From NCBI GenBank assembly GCA_902568875.1, contig CACFSG010000001.1:44374-108373 (forward strand): a DNA stretch of 64,000 nt, read 5' to 3'. The notes under the pieces were generated by a model. The model worked only from the letters and a program-made list of their open reading frames with translations. It made no database searches and had not been told where the DNA came from. Source of the stretch: an uncultured Pelagibacteraceae bacterium. Its GTDB lineage: Bacteria; Pseudomonadota; Alphaproteobacteria; Pelagibacterales; Pelagibacteraceae. Each line of letters opens with the position of its first letter. The first letter of the stretch is position 1. A program made the position numbers and the translations under genes. Shown piece by piece: positions 39,080-48,184 of this stretch.

Positions 39080-39772
39080 ATGGTCTTTGAACAATTATTT
39101 GATACTAAATCTTCAACTTATACGTACATTATTTCAAGTGGAAAAGGTAGAGAAGCTTTAATAATTGATCCTGTAATTGAACACACTGATAGATACATAA
39201 AAGTTTTAAAAAATTTAGAATTAAAATTAGTTAAAGTAATAGACACACACATTCATGCTGATCATATAACAGGTTTAAATGAATTAAATAAAAGAACCAA
39301 CTGCACAAGAATTATGGGAGAACAATCTAAATCAGAAGTTGTTGATATTAGATTAAAAGACAATGAAAAAATAAAAGTAGAAAATATTGAGCTTAAAGCA
39401 ATGTATACTCCAGGTCACACTGATTGTTCTTATAGTTATTTAATGAATGATAGAGTTTTTACTGGTGATACTCTTTTAATAAATGGAACTGGAAGAACAG
39501 ACTTCCAAAATGGAAGTTCTTATGATGCTTATGATTCTTTATTTAATAAATTACTTAAACTACCTGAAAAAACTTTAGTATATCCTGCTCATGATTATAA
39601 TGGAAAAAAATATTCAACTATTGAAAATGAAAAAAATAATAATCCACGCCTAAAAGTAAGTTCAAAAGAACAATATGCTGAAATTATGAATAATTTAAAT
39701 TTAGCAAATCCTAAAATGATGGATGTGGCTGTACCAGCGAATGTTAAAGGACTTACTTTAGATAGATTATAA
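39080..39772 (+). CDS. MBL-fold hydrolase, ETHE1/persulfide-dioxygenase-like
   Basis: FEQLFDTKSSTYTYII; VIDTHIHADHITG; GRTDFQ; VYPAHDYNG. Confidence 0.85.
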   Translation: MVFEQLFDTKSSTYTYIISSGKGREALIIDPVIEHTDRYIKVLKNLELKLVKVIDTHIHADHITGLNELNKRTNCTRIMGEQSKSEVVDIRLKDNEKIKVENIELKAMYTPGHTDCSYSYLMNDRVFTGDTLLINGTGRTDFQNGSSYDAYDSLFNKLLKLPEKTLVYPAHDYNGKKYSTIENEKNNNPRLKVSSKEQYAEIMNNLNLANPKMMDVAVPANVKGLTLDRL

Positions 39773-39871
39773 ACTGCGACAAATCATATAAACGCATAGT
39801 AGTCGTGTAATAAAATCATAACATATTATTGCTAAATTGAGCTAAATACATTTCATTAATCACTTTAAATA

Positions 39872-40246
39872 ATGAAAAAATTATTAACTTTATCTATATT
39901 TATCATTTTATCATTTTCATCTTCAAATGCTAAGATCAATGAGTCAGATAAAGAAAAATTAATCAAATGTCTTGGGCTATATGCGGCTCATAGTTTTTTA
40001 ACTCAAGATAAATTGAGCTTAGCAAAAATAGAACATTCGCTTGGAGGTAAAAAATTTTTAACAATGTACCTTTTAGAAAATGGAATGAGTGAAGATGAAG
40101 TTAACAAAAAAATGGTAGAAATCACAGATGAGATATATGGACAACCTTTTGATGAAAAAGGTTCTAAAAATTGTGATGTCTATGTTTATAATCTAATTCC
40201 TGGTTCAAAAGAGAAAATAGATGTGCTAGGATCTAATCAATATTAA
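39872..40246 (+). CDS. Hypothetical secreted protein
   Basis: N-terminal signal peptide MKKLLTLSIFIILSFSSSNA. Confidence 0.6.
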   Translation: MKKLLTLSIFIILSFSSSNAKINESDKEKLIKCLGLYAAHSFLTQDKLSLAKIEHSLGGKKFLTMYLLENGMSEDEVNKKMVEITDEIYGQPFDEKGSKNCDVYVYNLIPGSKEKIDVLGSNQY

Positions 40247-40262
40247 CAAAAAGGAAAAAAAA

Positions 40263-40553
40263 ATGGAAAAAGAAATGTTAGTACTCGTAGATTTAAAAGA
40301 AGGAAAATTTGAAAAATTTATGGGATGGATGCAATCAGATGAAGGAATGAGTGCAAGAAAATCAGCAGCTTATCCAGAAAAAACAGTAGGAGCAGTAAAA
40401 CCAGATAAAAGTGGTGTTATGTTTAAGGTATTTGTGCATAATGAGGAAAAAATGAAAGAGCTAGTAACAGGAACACATCCACTTGGAAAACCAATTTTTG
40501 ATGAGTGTGTAAACAAAATGCATATATGGGAATTAAATAAAGTAAACCTATAA
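40263..40553 (+). CDS. Hypothetical small protein
   Basis: Intact 96-aa ORF with AAAGGAAAAAAA upstream. Confidence 0.6.
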   Translation: MEKEMLVLVDLKEGKFEKFMGWMQSDEGMSARKSAAYPEKTVGAVKPDKSGVMFKVFVHNEEKMKELVTGTHPLGKPIFDECVNKMHIWELNKVNL

Positions 40554-40571
40554 TTAATTAAAGGCGGAACA

Positions 40572-40988
40572 ATGTTTGAGAAATTTAATGGCATAATTTA
40601 TTTTGTAGTTTTCATAATCCACTTTATAGGTTTTGCTTACTATGGATTTAGATGTGTTTTTCAAACTAAATCCTTTTTATCTCAATACGGTATGGATGAT
40701 ACTGGGGCTATCATGACCAGGTTCTTTGGTTCAATATTTATTGGATCAACAGTAATGGCTATCTATATTGGTTTCATTAGACCGAATGGATTAGAAGCAA
40801 CATGGGGATTTTTTAATCTTATATTCTTGCAAAACCTTTCAGCATTTCTAGTTGGTGTATATTCAAACAAAATTAATAAATTAGGTCATACAGATAAAAC
40901 ATCTGATGAAGGTATTTATGCCCCATTAGTTTTGACTATATTAAGTGCTGTACTGTGTTACGGTCTTGCTGACAAAATTTATATTTAA
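40572..40988 (+). CDS. Hypothetical integral membrane protein
   Basis: 138 aa with about four TM helices; AAAGGCGG upstream. Confidence 0.65.
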   Translation: MFEKFNGIIYFVVFIIHFIGFAYYGFRCVFQTKSFLSQYGMDDTGAIMTRFFGSIFIGSTVMAIYIGFIRPNGLEATWGFFNLIFLQNLSAFLVGVYSNKINKLGHTDKTSDEGIYAPLVLTILSAVLCYGLADKIYI

Positions 40989-41012
40989 TCATAAGGAGCA
41001 AAAGAAGTAATT

Positions 41013-41333
41013 ATGTCAATAATAGAAAAAATGACAAATATAGTAAATGAAGGTGATACTGCAGGCGCTGAACAATTAATTCACGATGATTTTAAATTCT
41101 TAATGCATTCGTCAGGAAACTCATTAACTAAAAAAAATGTAGTTGAATGGATTGGAAAAAAAGATGTTAAAAAAGACAATGTAAGAGTTCTTTTTGAAAA
41201 TGATGAAGTTGGATTCGAACATGCTACGGTAACTTTCAATGATGGTAATAAAGAAGCTGTAATGTCTTATTATAAATTTAAAGATGGAAAAGTAATTCAC
41301 CAAGAAACTGGAGCAACTAAATTACCTAGGTAA
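41013..41333 (+). CDS. SnoaL/NTF2-like protein
   Basis: 106 aa; AGAEQLIHDDFKFLMHSSG ... GKVIHQETGATK. Confidence 0.6.
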   Translation: MSIIEKMTNIVNEGDTAGAEQLIHDDFKFLMHSSGNSLTKKNVVEWIGKKDVKKDNVRVLFENDEVGFEHATVTFNDGNKEAVMSYYKFKDGKVIHQETGATKLPR

Positions 41334-41344
41334 AGGAATTATAA

Positions 41345-41929
41345 TTGATAGACTTTTATTTTTCTATTGGAAGTACATATACTTATCTTGCAGTTACAAG
41401 AATTTTGGATGTTGAAAAAAAACATGGAGTAAAATTCAATTGGAAGCCTTTTAGTGTAAGAGCAATTATGAAGGAAATGAATAACATTCCTTTTCCTAAA
41501 GATAAAAAAAATAAAGTTGATTATATGTGGAGAGATATTGAAAGACGTGCTGAAGGGTATGGTTTTTTTGCAAAAACTCCTGTTCCATATCCTCTAAGTG
41601 AGTTTGATCTTGCCAACAAATTAGCAATTCTAGGTATAAAAGAAGGTTGGGGCATTGATTACGTAAGATTAACTTACAAAAGATGGTTTCAAGAAGGCAA
41701 AGAACCGGCAACTGAACCTAATATTTCAGAAATTTGTACAGAACTTAAATTAGATAAGGAAAAGATAATTTTAGAAGCTAATTCAGATGAGATAGATAAA
41801 GAATATTCATCAAATACTGATAGTGCAAGAAATAATAAAATTTTTGGGAGTCCATCATTTGTTGTAAACAATGAAATATTTTGGGGCGATGACAGAATGG
41901 AAGATGCTATAGCTTGGTCTAAAAAATAA
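41345..41929 (+). CDS. 2-hydroxychromene-2-carboxylate isomerase / DsbA-like family
   Basis: IDFYFSIGSTYTYLAVTR; FGSPSFVVNNEIFWGDDRMEDA. Confidence 0.88.
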   Translation: MIDFYFSIGSTYTYLAVTRILDVEKKHGVKFNWKPFSVRAIMKEMNNIPFPKDKKNKVDYMWRDIERRAEGYGFFAKTPVPYPLSEFDLANKLAILGIKEGWGIDYVRLTYKRWFQEGKEPATEPNISEICTELKLDKEKIILEANSDEIDKEYSSNTDSARNNKIFGSPSFVVNNEIFWGDDRMEDAIAWSKK

Positions 41930-42264
41930 TGGGAAATTTTACAGCATATATAATTTTAATTATTGCTGTTATTTTAGGCACTGCTGCAAATGGTTTTGCT
42001 AAAGGAGCTCAAGGTTTTACATTAATATTTCCAAGCATACTTACAGCAATTACTATTGTTGGGTGCATGTATGCACTTTCACTAGTTATGAAATCAATTC
42101 CAGTTGGAATAACTTATGCTTCATTTGCAGGACTATGTATTATTGCCACAACAATTATTGGTATTTATAAATTTAATCAAATGCCTGATTTTTATACTAT
42201 TATAGGTTTTGCTTTAATAATCTCAGGTGTATTAATTGTCAATCTTCTAGGAAAAACAAATTAA
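41929..42264 (+). CDS. SMR-family small membrane protein, copy 1
   Basis: 111 aa, four TM; GFAKGAQGFT, IPVGITYASFAGL, IIGFALIISGVLIVNLLGKT. Confidence 0.82.
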   Translation: MGNFTAYIILIIAVILGTAANGFAKGAQGFTLIFPSILTAITIVGCMYALSLVMKSIPVGITYASFAGLCIIATTIIGIYKFNQMPDFYTIIGFALIISGVLIVNLLGKTN

Positions 42265-42277
42265 ATATTTAATCCAA

Positions 42278-42499
42278 ATGATTAATAAAAAATATTCCAA
42301 TTTATTATTTATTTTTTTTATGGGTCTTGGTATGAGCCTTTTGATGACTTTAATAATAACTTACATAAATACAGGTTATGATGAACATTACATTGATAGA
42401 TTTTTAAAAGCTTGGTCTATTAGCTTGCCAGTCGCTCTTATTGCAACAACAATTGTAGCTCCAGTTATACAAAAATTTGTAGATAAAATAACTAAATAA
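42278..42499 (+). CDS. DUF2798-like membrane protein
   Basis: 73 aa, two TM; YIDRFLKAWSISLPVALIATTIVAPVIQKFVDKI. Confidence 0.65.
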   Translation: MINKKYSNLLFIFFMGLGMSLLMTLIITYINTGYDEHYIDRFLKAWSISLPVALIATTIVAPVIQKFVDKITK

Positions 42500-42513
42500 T
42501 CATAATCTTAAAT

Positions 42514-42849
42514 ATGACTAATTTATCTGGTTATTTTTTTTTACTTTTGGCAATAATTCTTGGAATAACCTCTAATGGATTTTTAAAATCCACCAATGGT
42601 TTTACAAATATTTCACCAACAATTTTTTGCATCATTTCAATAGTTGCTTGTATTTTTTGTTTATCAAAAGCAATGAATATAATTCCTGTAGGATTTACTT
42701 ATGCTACGTACGGAGGATTAACAATTACTGCAGTAACTTTATTTGGAGTATTTAAATATAATCAAATACCAAATTTTTATGGAGTAATTGGAATAGCTTT
42801 AATTATTATTGGTGTAATTTTACTAAATACTCTTGGTAAAACTACTTAG
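42514..42849 (+). CDS. SMR-family small membrane protein, copy 2
   Basis: 111 aa; GFLKSTNGFT, IPVGFTYATYGGL, VIGIALIIIGVILLNTLGKT. Confidence 0.82.
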   Translation: MTNLSGYFFLLLAIILGITSNGFLKSTNGFTNISPTIFCIISIVACIFCLSKAMNIIPVGFTYATYGGLTITAVTLFGVFKYNQIPNFYGVIGIALIIIGVILLNTLGKTT

Positions 42850-43648
42850 AAATTGGTTTTAAAATTTTCAAAACCTTATTATGAATATTTTTATTTGCTG
42901 AAGCGATAATATTTCCTGCTTTAATTGGATCATTATTATTCCAAGTGGTAACAATTCCTCCAGCAGCTTTTATTATTGGAATTAAAGGATGAATATCCCA
43001 AATTTTATTTAGAGTTTGCAAAACAACGTCTACTTTTCCTTCTGCAAGATGAGAATAACTTAAAGCATCAGCGCAAGGGAATTGCATTAATTTTAAAATT
43101 TTAGGTATTTTTTTCTGTTGTTTGAGTGTTAAGTTTCCATGAAAAGCAGCGGACATTCTTAAATTAGAAAATGAAACTTTGTTATTAACTTTTAACTTTT
43201 TTCTTTTATTTTTTTCTACTACATAGGCACTTTTTTGAGATGTGTTAAAATAATATTTTTTTAGCACAGGGTAATTTGCAAGACCTAATACTGGTTTACC
43301 TTTATAATTTAAAGAAATTAAGTTACTCCAAGTTGGATTACCAATTATATATGATCTGGTTCCATCAATTGGATCAATTATCCAAGCGTATTCACTTTTT
43401 GTTTTTTTATATCCATATTCTTCTCCAATAACTTCATGGTTTGGAAATTTTTTCTTTATCTGATTTCTTATAAATTTTTCAAAAGCTTTATCTGAACTTG
43501 TTACAGGGTCATAACCTTTCCCCTTTATTTTATTGGATACTTTAAAAGTTTTGTTTAATTTTGAGTAATAATATTGAGTTAATTTTCTTGCTAAATTTTC
43601 AAGAAATTTTGAGTAAACCTTATAATCTTTAGATTTTAATAATGACAC
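42842..43648 (-). CDS. Inositol monophosphatase family / histidinol-phosphatase-like
   Basis: HEVIGEEYGYKKTKSEYAWIIDPIDGTRSYIIGNPTW; WDIHPLIPIIKAAGG. Confidence 0.87.
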   Translation of the reverse strand: MSLLKSKDYKVYSKFLENLARKLTQYYYSKLNKTFKVSNKIKGKGYDPVTSSDKAFEKFIRNQIKKKFPNHEVIGEEYGYKKTKSEYAWIIDPIDGTRSYIIGNPTWSNLISLNYKGKPVLGLANYPVLKKYYFNTSQKSAYVVEKNKRKKLKVNNKVSFSNLRMSAAFHGNLTLKQQKKIPKILKLMQFPCADALSYSHLAEGKVDVVLQTLNKIWDIHPLIPIIKAAGGIVTTWNNNDPIKAGNIIASANKNIHNKVLKILKPISK

Positions 43649-43714
43649 AAGGGACTAATACTATTTAATTACTATTGATTAAAGCTAAATTTTAAATAAT
43701 CATCATTAATTGGC

Positions 43715-44815
43715 ATGAAAATTCAATTATCAGAAAACAAAGTTTTTTTTGAAAATAAGGGTCTAAAAAAAGAAATACACCCTTTTTGGTTAAGAGAAAG
43801 AGTAAATGAAGAAAATTTTGTAGATAAAGAGACACAACAAAGATTATTTGATCCAACAAAACTTAAAGAAAATATAGAGATTAAAAATTTAAATTTATCG
43901 GATAAATTTTTAGAAGTTTCTTTTAATGATGGAGTTAAAACTAAATTAACCATTCAAAGTATCCTTAAAGAATTTTCCAATATCAATGATATAAAATTTA
44001 TTGAAAGAATTAAGTGGGATTCATCTTTAACTAATTTGAATTATTTAGAGTTTAAAGAAGATATGTTTGAAAAAAAAACAATGTATGAAACTTTAATAAA
44101 TTTTTATAAATATGGATTTATTATTTTTAAAAAAGTACCAACTAGAGAAAATTTTATAGTAAAATTTGCTAATTCAATTGGAAGTATAAGAAGAACTAAC
44201 TTTGGTGAATTTTTTAATGTTAAATCAAAACCAAATCCTAATGATCTTGCTTACACTTCACTACCTTTGGCTCCTCATACAGATAATCCTTATAGAAATC
44301 CTGTGCCATGTATACAAATATTACATTGTATAGAAAATGAAGTAAACGGAGGATGGTCTACATTAGTTGATGGTTATACAGTTACTGAAAAACTAAAAAA
44401 AGATTTTCCTGATTATTATAAAATATTAACTGAGATCAAAGTTAGATTTCAATTTATAGACCAAAATGTAGTTTTGGAAAATTGGGCTGAAATGATTCAG
44501 TTAGATGAAAACAAAAAATTTAAACAGGTAAGATTTAGTCCTAGATTAGATTTTGTGCCTTTAATGGATAAAGAAAAATTAGAATTATATTATGCAGCAA
44601 GAAAAAAAATATCTGATTTATATAATTCAGATAGATTTAGAATTGAATTTAAATTAAATGCTGGAGACTTATTAATGATGGATAATTATAGACTTCTTCA
44701 TGGCAGAACAGAATATAATGCTAACGAGGGTAATAGATTTTTACAAGGGTGTTATATTGATTACGATAGTACTGAGGGAAAATTAAAACATTTAAAAAGA
44801 AAATTTAATATTTAG
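43715..44815 (+). CDS. Fe(II)/2-oxoglutarate dioxygenase, gamma-butyrobetaine-hydroxylase-like (TauD/TfdA)
   Basis: N-terminal DUF971-like HPFWLRERV; LAPHTDNPYRNPVPCIQILHC; MDNYRLLHGRTEY. Confidence 0.83.
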   Translation: MKIQLSENKVFFENKGLKKEIHPFWLRERVNEENFVDKETQQRLFDPTKLKENIEIKNLNLSDKFLEVSFNDGVKTKLTIQSILKEFSNINDIKFIERIKWDSSLTNLNYLEFKEDMFEKKTMYETLINFYKYGFIIFKKVPTRENFIVKFANSIGSIRRTNFGEFFNVKSKPNPNDLAYTSLPLAPHTDNPYRNPVPCIQILHCIENEVNGGWSTLVDGYTVTEKLKKDFPDYYKILTEIKVRFQFIDQNVVLENWAEMIQLDENKKFKQVRFSPRLDFVPLMDKEKLELYYAARKKISDLYNSDRFRIEFKLNAGDLLMMDNYRLLHGRTEYNANEGNRFLQGCYIDYDSTEGKLKHLKRKFNI

Positions 44816-44822
44816 AGATCAT

Positions 44823-45536
44823 CTATTTTTTCAAAATAAAACAAATTAATTTATCTTTAAATTCTAATACTTTATCATATTTATGATCGATTTCTTTAAT
44901 TCCATTTGAGATTTGTTTATTACTAAAACTAAGTAGCATAGAAATATATCTTTGTTTAATCAGATCAAGATATTTCTGTTTGGAAATTTTTACATTAAAT
45001 TCAAATTTTCTTATATTAACTGTAGTAAAAATCTGGCTAATTAAAAAAAAAATTTTTTGATGTCTTTTAAATGAATCTTTTAATTTTTTATCCATCAATG
45101 AAAATGTTGGTAACTCATTCTTATAAGAATCTAAATTTAATATAAAAATTACTCCATTTTTATTTAAACTTTTATTACATAAAAATAATAATTTTTTGAT
45201 TTCATTCATTTTTAAAAAATGAATGGTCTGTTTAATTAAAATTAAATCAAAAGTTTCTTTATTTTGTTTAAAAAATGATAAAGCATCGGTTCTTTGAAAG
45301 GATATTCTTTTATCTTTGTCTTTATGATTTATTATATCAATTCCTAATGGTTTATTTGTAAGTTTTAATTGTGAACTTAATGTGCCTAAAATTTTTCCTC
45401 GACCACATCCAATATCTAAAATTCTAGATTTTGAATTAAGTTTAATACTTTTTGTTAAAAATCTATTAAATGAATGAATATAATTATCAGATGCGATCCA
45501 AGTTTTAGTATCCCAATTTTTAAGTAAAGGTGGCAT
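44823..45536 (-). CDS. Class I SAM-dependent methyltransferase
   Basis: SRILDIGCGRGKILGTL; FDLILIKQTIHFL. Confidence 0.83.
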   Translation of the reverse strand: MPPLLKNWDTKTWIASDNYIHSFNRFLTKSIKLNSKSRILDIGCGRGKILGTLSSQLKLTNKPLGIDIINHKDKDKRISFQRTDALSFFKQNKETFDLILIKQTIHFLKMNEIKKLLFLCNKSLNKNGVIFILNLDSYKNELPTFSLMDKKLKDSFKRHQKIFFLISQIFTTVNIRKFEFNVKISKQKYLDLIKQRYISMLLSFSNKQISNGIKEIDHKYDKVLEFKDKLICFILKK

Positions 45537-45657
45537 GAATTTTTTAATCTCGAATAATTATCTCGATTAATTTTAGAGTCAAGGAACTAAGATGAGCTAT
45601 TAATATTGCTAAATTTAAATTATTCATAATATTTGTCATCTTGATATAAATAATTAG

Positions 45658-46272
45658 ATGGAATATTTAATTTTAGGATTTTTTACAGGCTTAAGTTTAA
45701 TTTTAGCAATAGGTGCTCAAAATATTTTTGTAATTGAACAAGGATTAAAAAAACAATATATATTTTTGGTATGTCTAATTTGTTCTTTGTCAGATTTAAT
45801 TTTAATATTTATAGGTATATTTTTATTTGAATATTTTAGAAACTTATTCACAAACAATATTGAATTAATATTTAATATATTATTATTTATTTTTTTAATT
45901 TATTTTATATTTACTAAAATTAGATTTAAATATGATGATTTAAATATTAACTTAAATGAAAATAAAATATCTTTAAAAAATATAATTGTTAAAACACTAG
46001 GCTTTACATACTTAAATCCACATGTTTATTCAGATACAGTTTTTTTTCTTGGAAATTTTTCTAAAAATTTTTTGATTACTCAAAAATATTTTTTTGGGGT
46101 TGGAGCCTCAATAGCTTCTTTTTTATTTTTTTTTTCTTTGGGCTACTTATCTAAATTTTCGTCAAAATATTTACAAAATGTTAAAGTATGGAAAATCATT
46201 AATATATTGATAATTATTTTTATGAGTGCATTGACCATATTTGTATTAAAAGATATTTTAAATTTTATTTAA
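45658..46272 (+). CDS. LysE/ArgO family amino acid exporter
   Basis: GFFTGLSLILAIGAQNIFVIEQGLKKQYIFLV. Confidence 0.9.
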   Translation: MEYLILGFFTGLSLILAIGAQNIFVIEQGLKKQYIFLVCLICSLSDLILIFIGIFLFEYFRNLFTNNIELIFNILLFIFLIYFIFTKIRFKYDDLNINLNENKISLKNIIVKTLGFTYLNPHVYSDTVFFLGNFSKNFLITQKYFFGVGASIASFLFFFSLGYLSKFSSKYLQNVKVWKIINILIIIFMSALTIFVLKDILNFI

Positions 46273-46279
46273 TATTATT

Positions 46280-46298
46280 GTGTGACAAGTTGTTACAC
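46280..46298. promoter_or_regulatory. Near-perfect inverted repeat upstream of the pseudoazurin gene
   Basis: GTGTGACAAGTTGTTACAC: 9-nt arms with one mismatch (or G-U wobble) around a central G. Confidence 0.45.
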
Positions 46299-46379
46299 TT
46301 TTCTTATCTTGTTATAGAAAATTAAATACATACATTAAATTTATTAATTTAGATCCCCAAGAAAGGATAAAACTAAAAA

Positions 46380-46817
46380 ATGAAAAATAATTTAAGTAAA
46401 ATATTTATCTCATTATTTTTAATAATATTTACTAGCAATTCTATTGCAGCAGATGAAACAATTGAAATGCTTAATAAATCGGGTAATGAAATAATGGTTT
46501 ATTCTAAAAAAATTGTAAGAGTAGACGTTGGAGACACAGTATTTTGGAAAGCTACCGATAAAGGACATAACGTTGAGTTTATAAAAGGTGGAGTTCCAGA
46601 AGGTGTTAATAAATTTAAATCAAAATTTAATGTAGATACTGAATATAAATTTACTGTACCTGGCATTTATGCTTACTGGTGCACTCCTCATAAAAACATG
46701 GGAATGATTGGATTTGTTGTAGTTGGTGGAGATAAATCTAATTTAGAAAATATTAAAAAGATTAGATTCTCAGCTAAATCCAAAAAAATAGCTCCAGATT
46801 TAATAAACTCTCTATAA
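46380..46817 (+). CDS. Pseudoazurin-like cupredoxin
   Basis: Signal peptide; VDVGDTVFWKATDKGHNVEFIKGGVPEG; YWCTPHKNMGMIGFVVVG copper site. Confidence 0.93.
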   Translation: MKNNLSKIFISLFLIIFTSNSIAADETIEMLNKSGNEIMVYSKKIVRVDVGDTVFWKATDKGHNVEFIKGGVPEGVNKFKSKFNVDTEYKFTVPGIYAYWCTPHKNMGMIGFVVVGGDKSNLENIKKIRFSAKSKKIAPDLINSL

Positions 46818-46828
46818 TTAAATAAAAT

Positions 46829-46860
46829 ATTAAGGTCGCTTAATAAATAGTGGCCTTAAT
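46829..46860. terminator. Probable bidirectional terminator between convergent genes
   Basis: ATTAAGGTCGC / (G)TGGCCTTAAT inverted repeat with wobbles, AT-rich flanks, overlaps the stop of the minus-strand gene. Confidence 0.6.
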
Positions 46861-48142
46861 TTGAAAAACCATATTTTCTTAGTCTTGCATCTCCGGTTCT
46901 AGCATGTGCTTCCATACCTTCGTATCTGGAAATTCTAGCTGCTGCTGCACCAACTTCTTTTGTAGATTTTTTAGTCATTCTCTGAAAACTAAGTGTTTTT
47001 ATAAACTTACCAACAAAAAGTCCTCCAGTATATCTACCTGCGCCTTTAGTTGGTAGTATATGATTTGTTCCTGAACATTTATCTCCATAGGCAACTGTTG
47101 TTTCTTCTCCAATAAATAATGAGCCATAATTTTTTAATCTTTTATGAAACCATTCAAGATTTTGAGTTTGAACTTCTAGGTGTTCTGGTGCATATTCATC
47201 ACTTATTGTAGCCATTTCTTCATCTGTATCACAAAGTATAACTTCACCATAATCACGCCAAGCAGCCTCTGCACTAGTTCTAGGTAATTCGGGTAACTCT
47301 GCTATCAATTCTGGAACCCTTTTCATTACTTCTTCAGCTAATTTTTTACTTGTTGTATACAACCAAGCTGGAGAATTATATCCATGCTCTGCTTGTCCAA
47401 CTAAATCTACTGCTACGATTTCAGGATCAGCTTTATCATCAGCTATAACAGCTATTTCAGTTGGGCCAGCAAACAAATCTATTCCAACTTTTCCAAATAA
47501 AATTCTCTTTGCTTCAGCAACAAATTGATTTCCTGGTCCAACCAATATATCTGCAGGTGGATTTTTAAATAAACCATTTGTCATTGCAGCAATTCCTGGA
47601 ACACCTCCTAAATTAAGTATTACATTGGCACCACATAAGTCAGCTGTATATATTATTGCAGGATGTGCTCCTACACCTTCTTTTGGTGGACTACATGCAA
47701 TTATATTTTTTACACCAGCAACTTTTGCAGTAGTTACACTCATTACAGCAGATGCAATATGAGCGTATCTACCTCCAGGGATATAACATCCAGCAGTATT
47801 AACAGGTATTAATTTTTGACCAGCATAAAGACCAGGTGAAAGCTCCACTTCAAAATCCTGGCCATAATTTTTTAACTGTGCTTCAGCAAATTTTCTAACT
47901 CTTTCATGAGAAAATTGAATATCATCCTTAGTTTTTTGATCTAAATCTTTTTTGATTTTTTCAATTCTTTCTTTTGAAACAATAATTTCACCATCATATT
48001 TATCAAATTTTTTAGTTAGATTTATACAGGCTTCTTCTTTAGATGTTTCAATTTCTTTTAATAAATTTTTAACTATTTCTGTAGTTTTTGTATCATCTGT
48101 AGAAGATGTTTTAGGGGATTTTTTTAGATATGTAATTGCCAT
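46856..48142 (-). CDS. Histidinol dehydrogenase family, possibly HpsN-like sulfopropanediol dehydrogenase
   Basis: HisD-fold motifs YIPGGRYAHIASAVMSVTTAKVAGVKNIIACSPP; VGPGNQFVAEAKR; SGTNHILPTKGAGRYTGGLFVGKFIKT; neighbours suggest sulfonate context. Confidence 0.75.
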   Translation of the reverse strand: MAITYLKKSPKTSSTDDTKTTEIVKNLLKEIETSKEEACINLTKKFDKYDGEIIVSKERIEKIKKDLDQKTKDDIQFSHERVRKFAEAQLKNYGQDFEVELSPGLYAGQKLIPVNTAGCYIPGGRYAHIASAVMSVTTAKVAGVKNIIACSPPKEGVGAHPAIIYTADLCGANVILNLGGVPGIAAMTNGLFKNPPADILVGPGNQFVAEAKRILFGKVGIDLFAGPTEIAVIADDKADPEIVAVDLVGQAEHGYNSPAWLYTTSKKLAEEVMKRVPELIAELPELPRTSAEAAWRDYGEVILCDTDEEMATISDEYAPEHLEVQTQNLEWFHKRLKNYGSLFIGEETTVAYGDKCSGTNHILPTKGAGRYTGGLFVGKFIKTLSFQRMTKKSTKEVGAAAARISRYEGMEAHARTGDARLRKYGFSN

Positions 48143-48184
48143 GATTTATTTAAAGCATATTGAATTTTATTTCAACGAAAAGAA

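Noticed and set aside
40370-40594. 74-aa minus ORF
   Set aside because: Antisense to the 40263 gene
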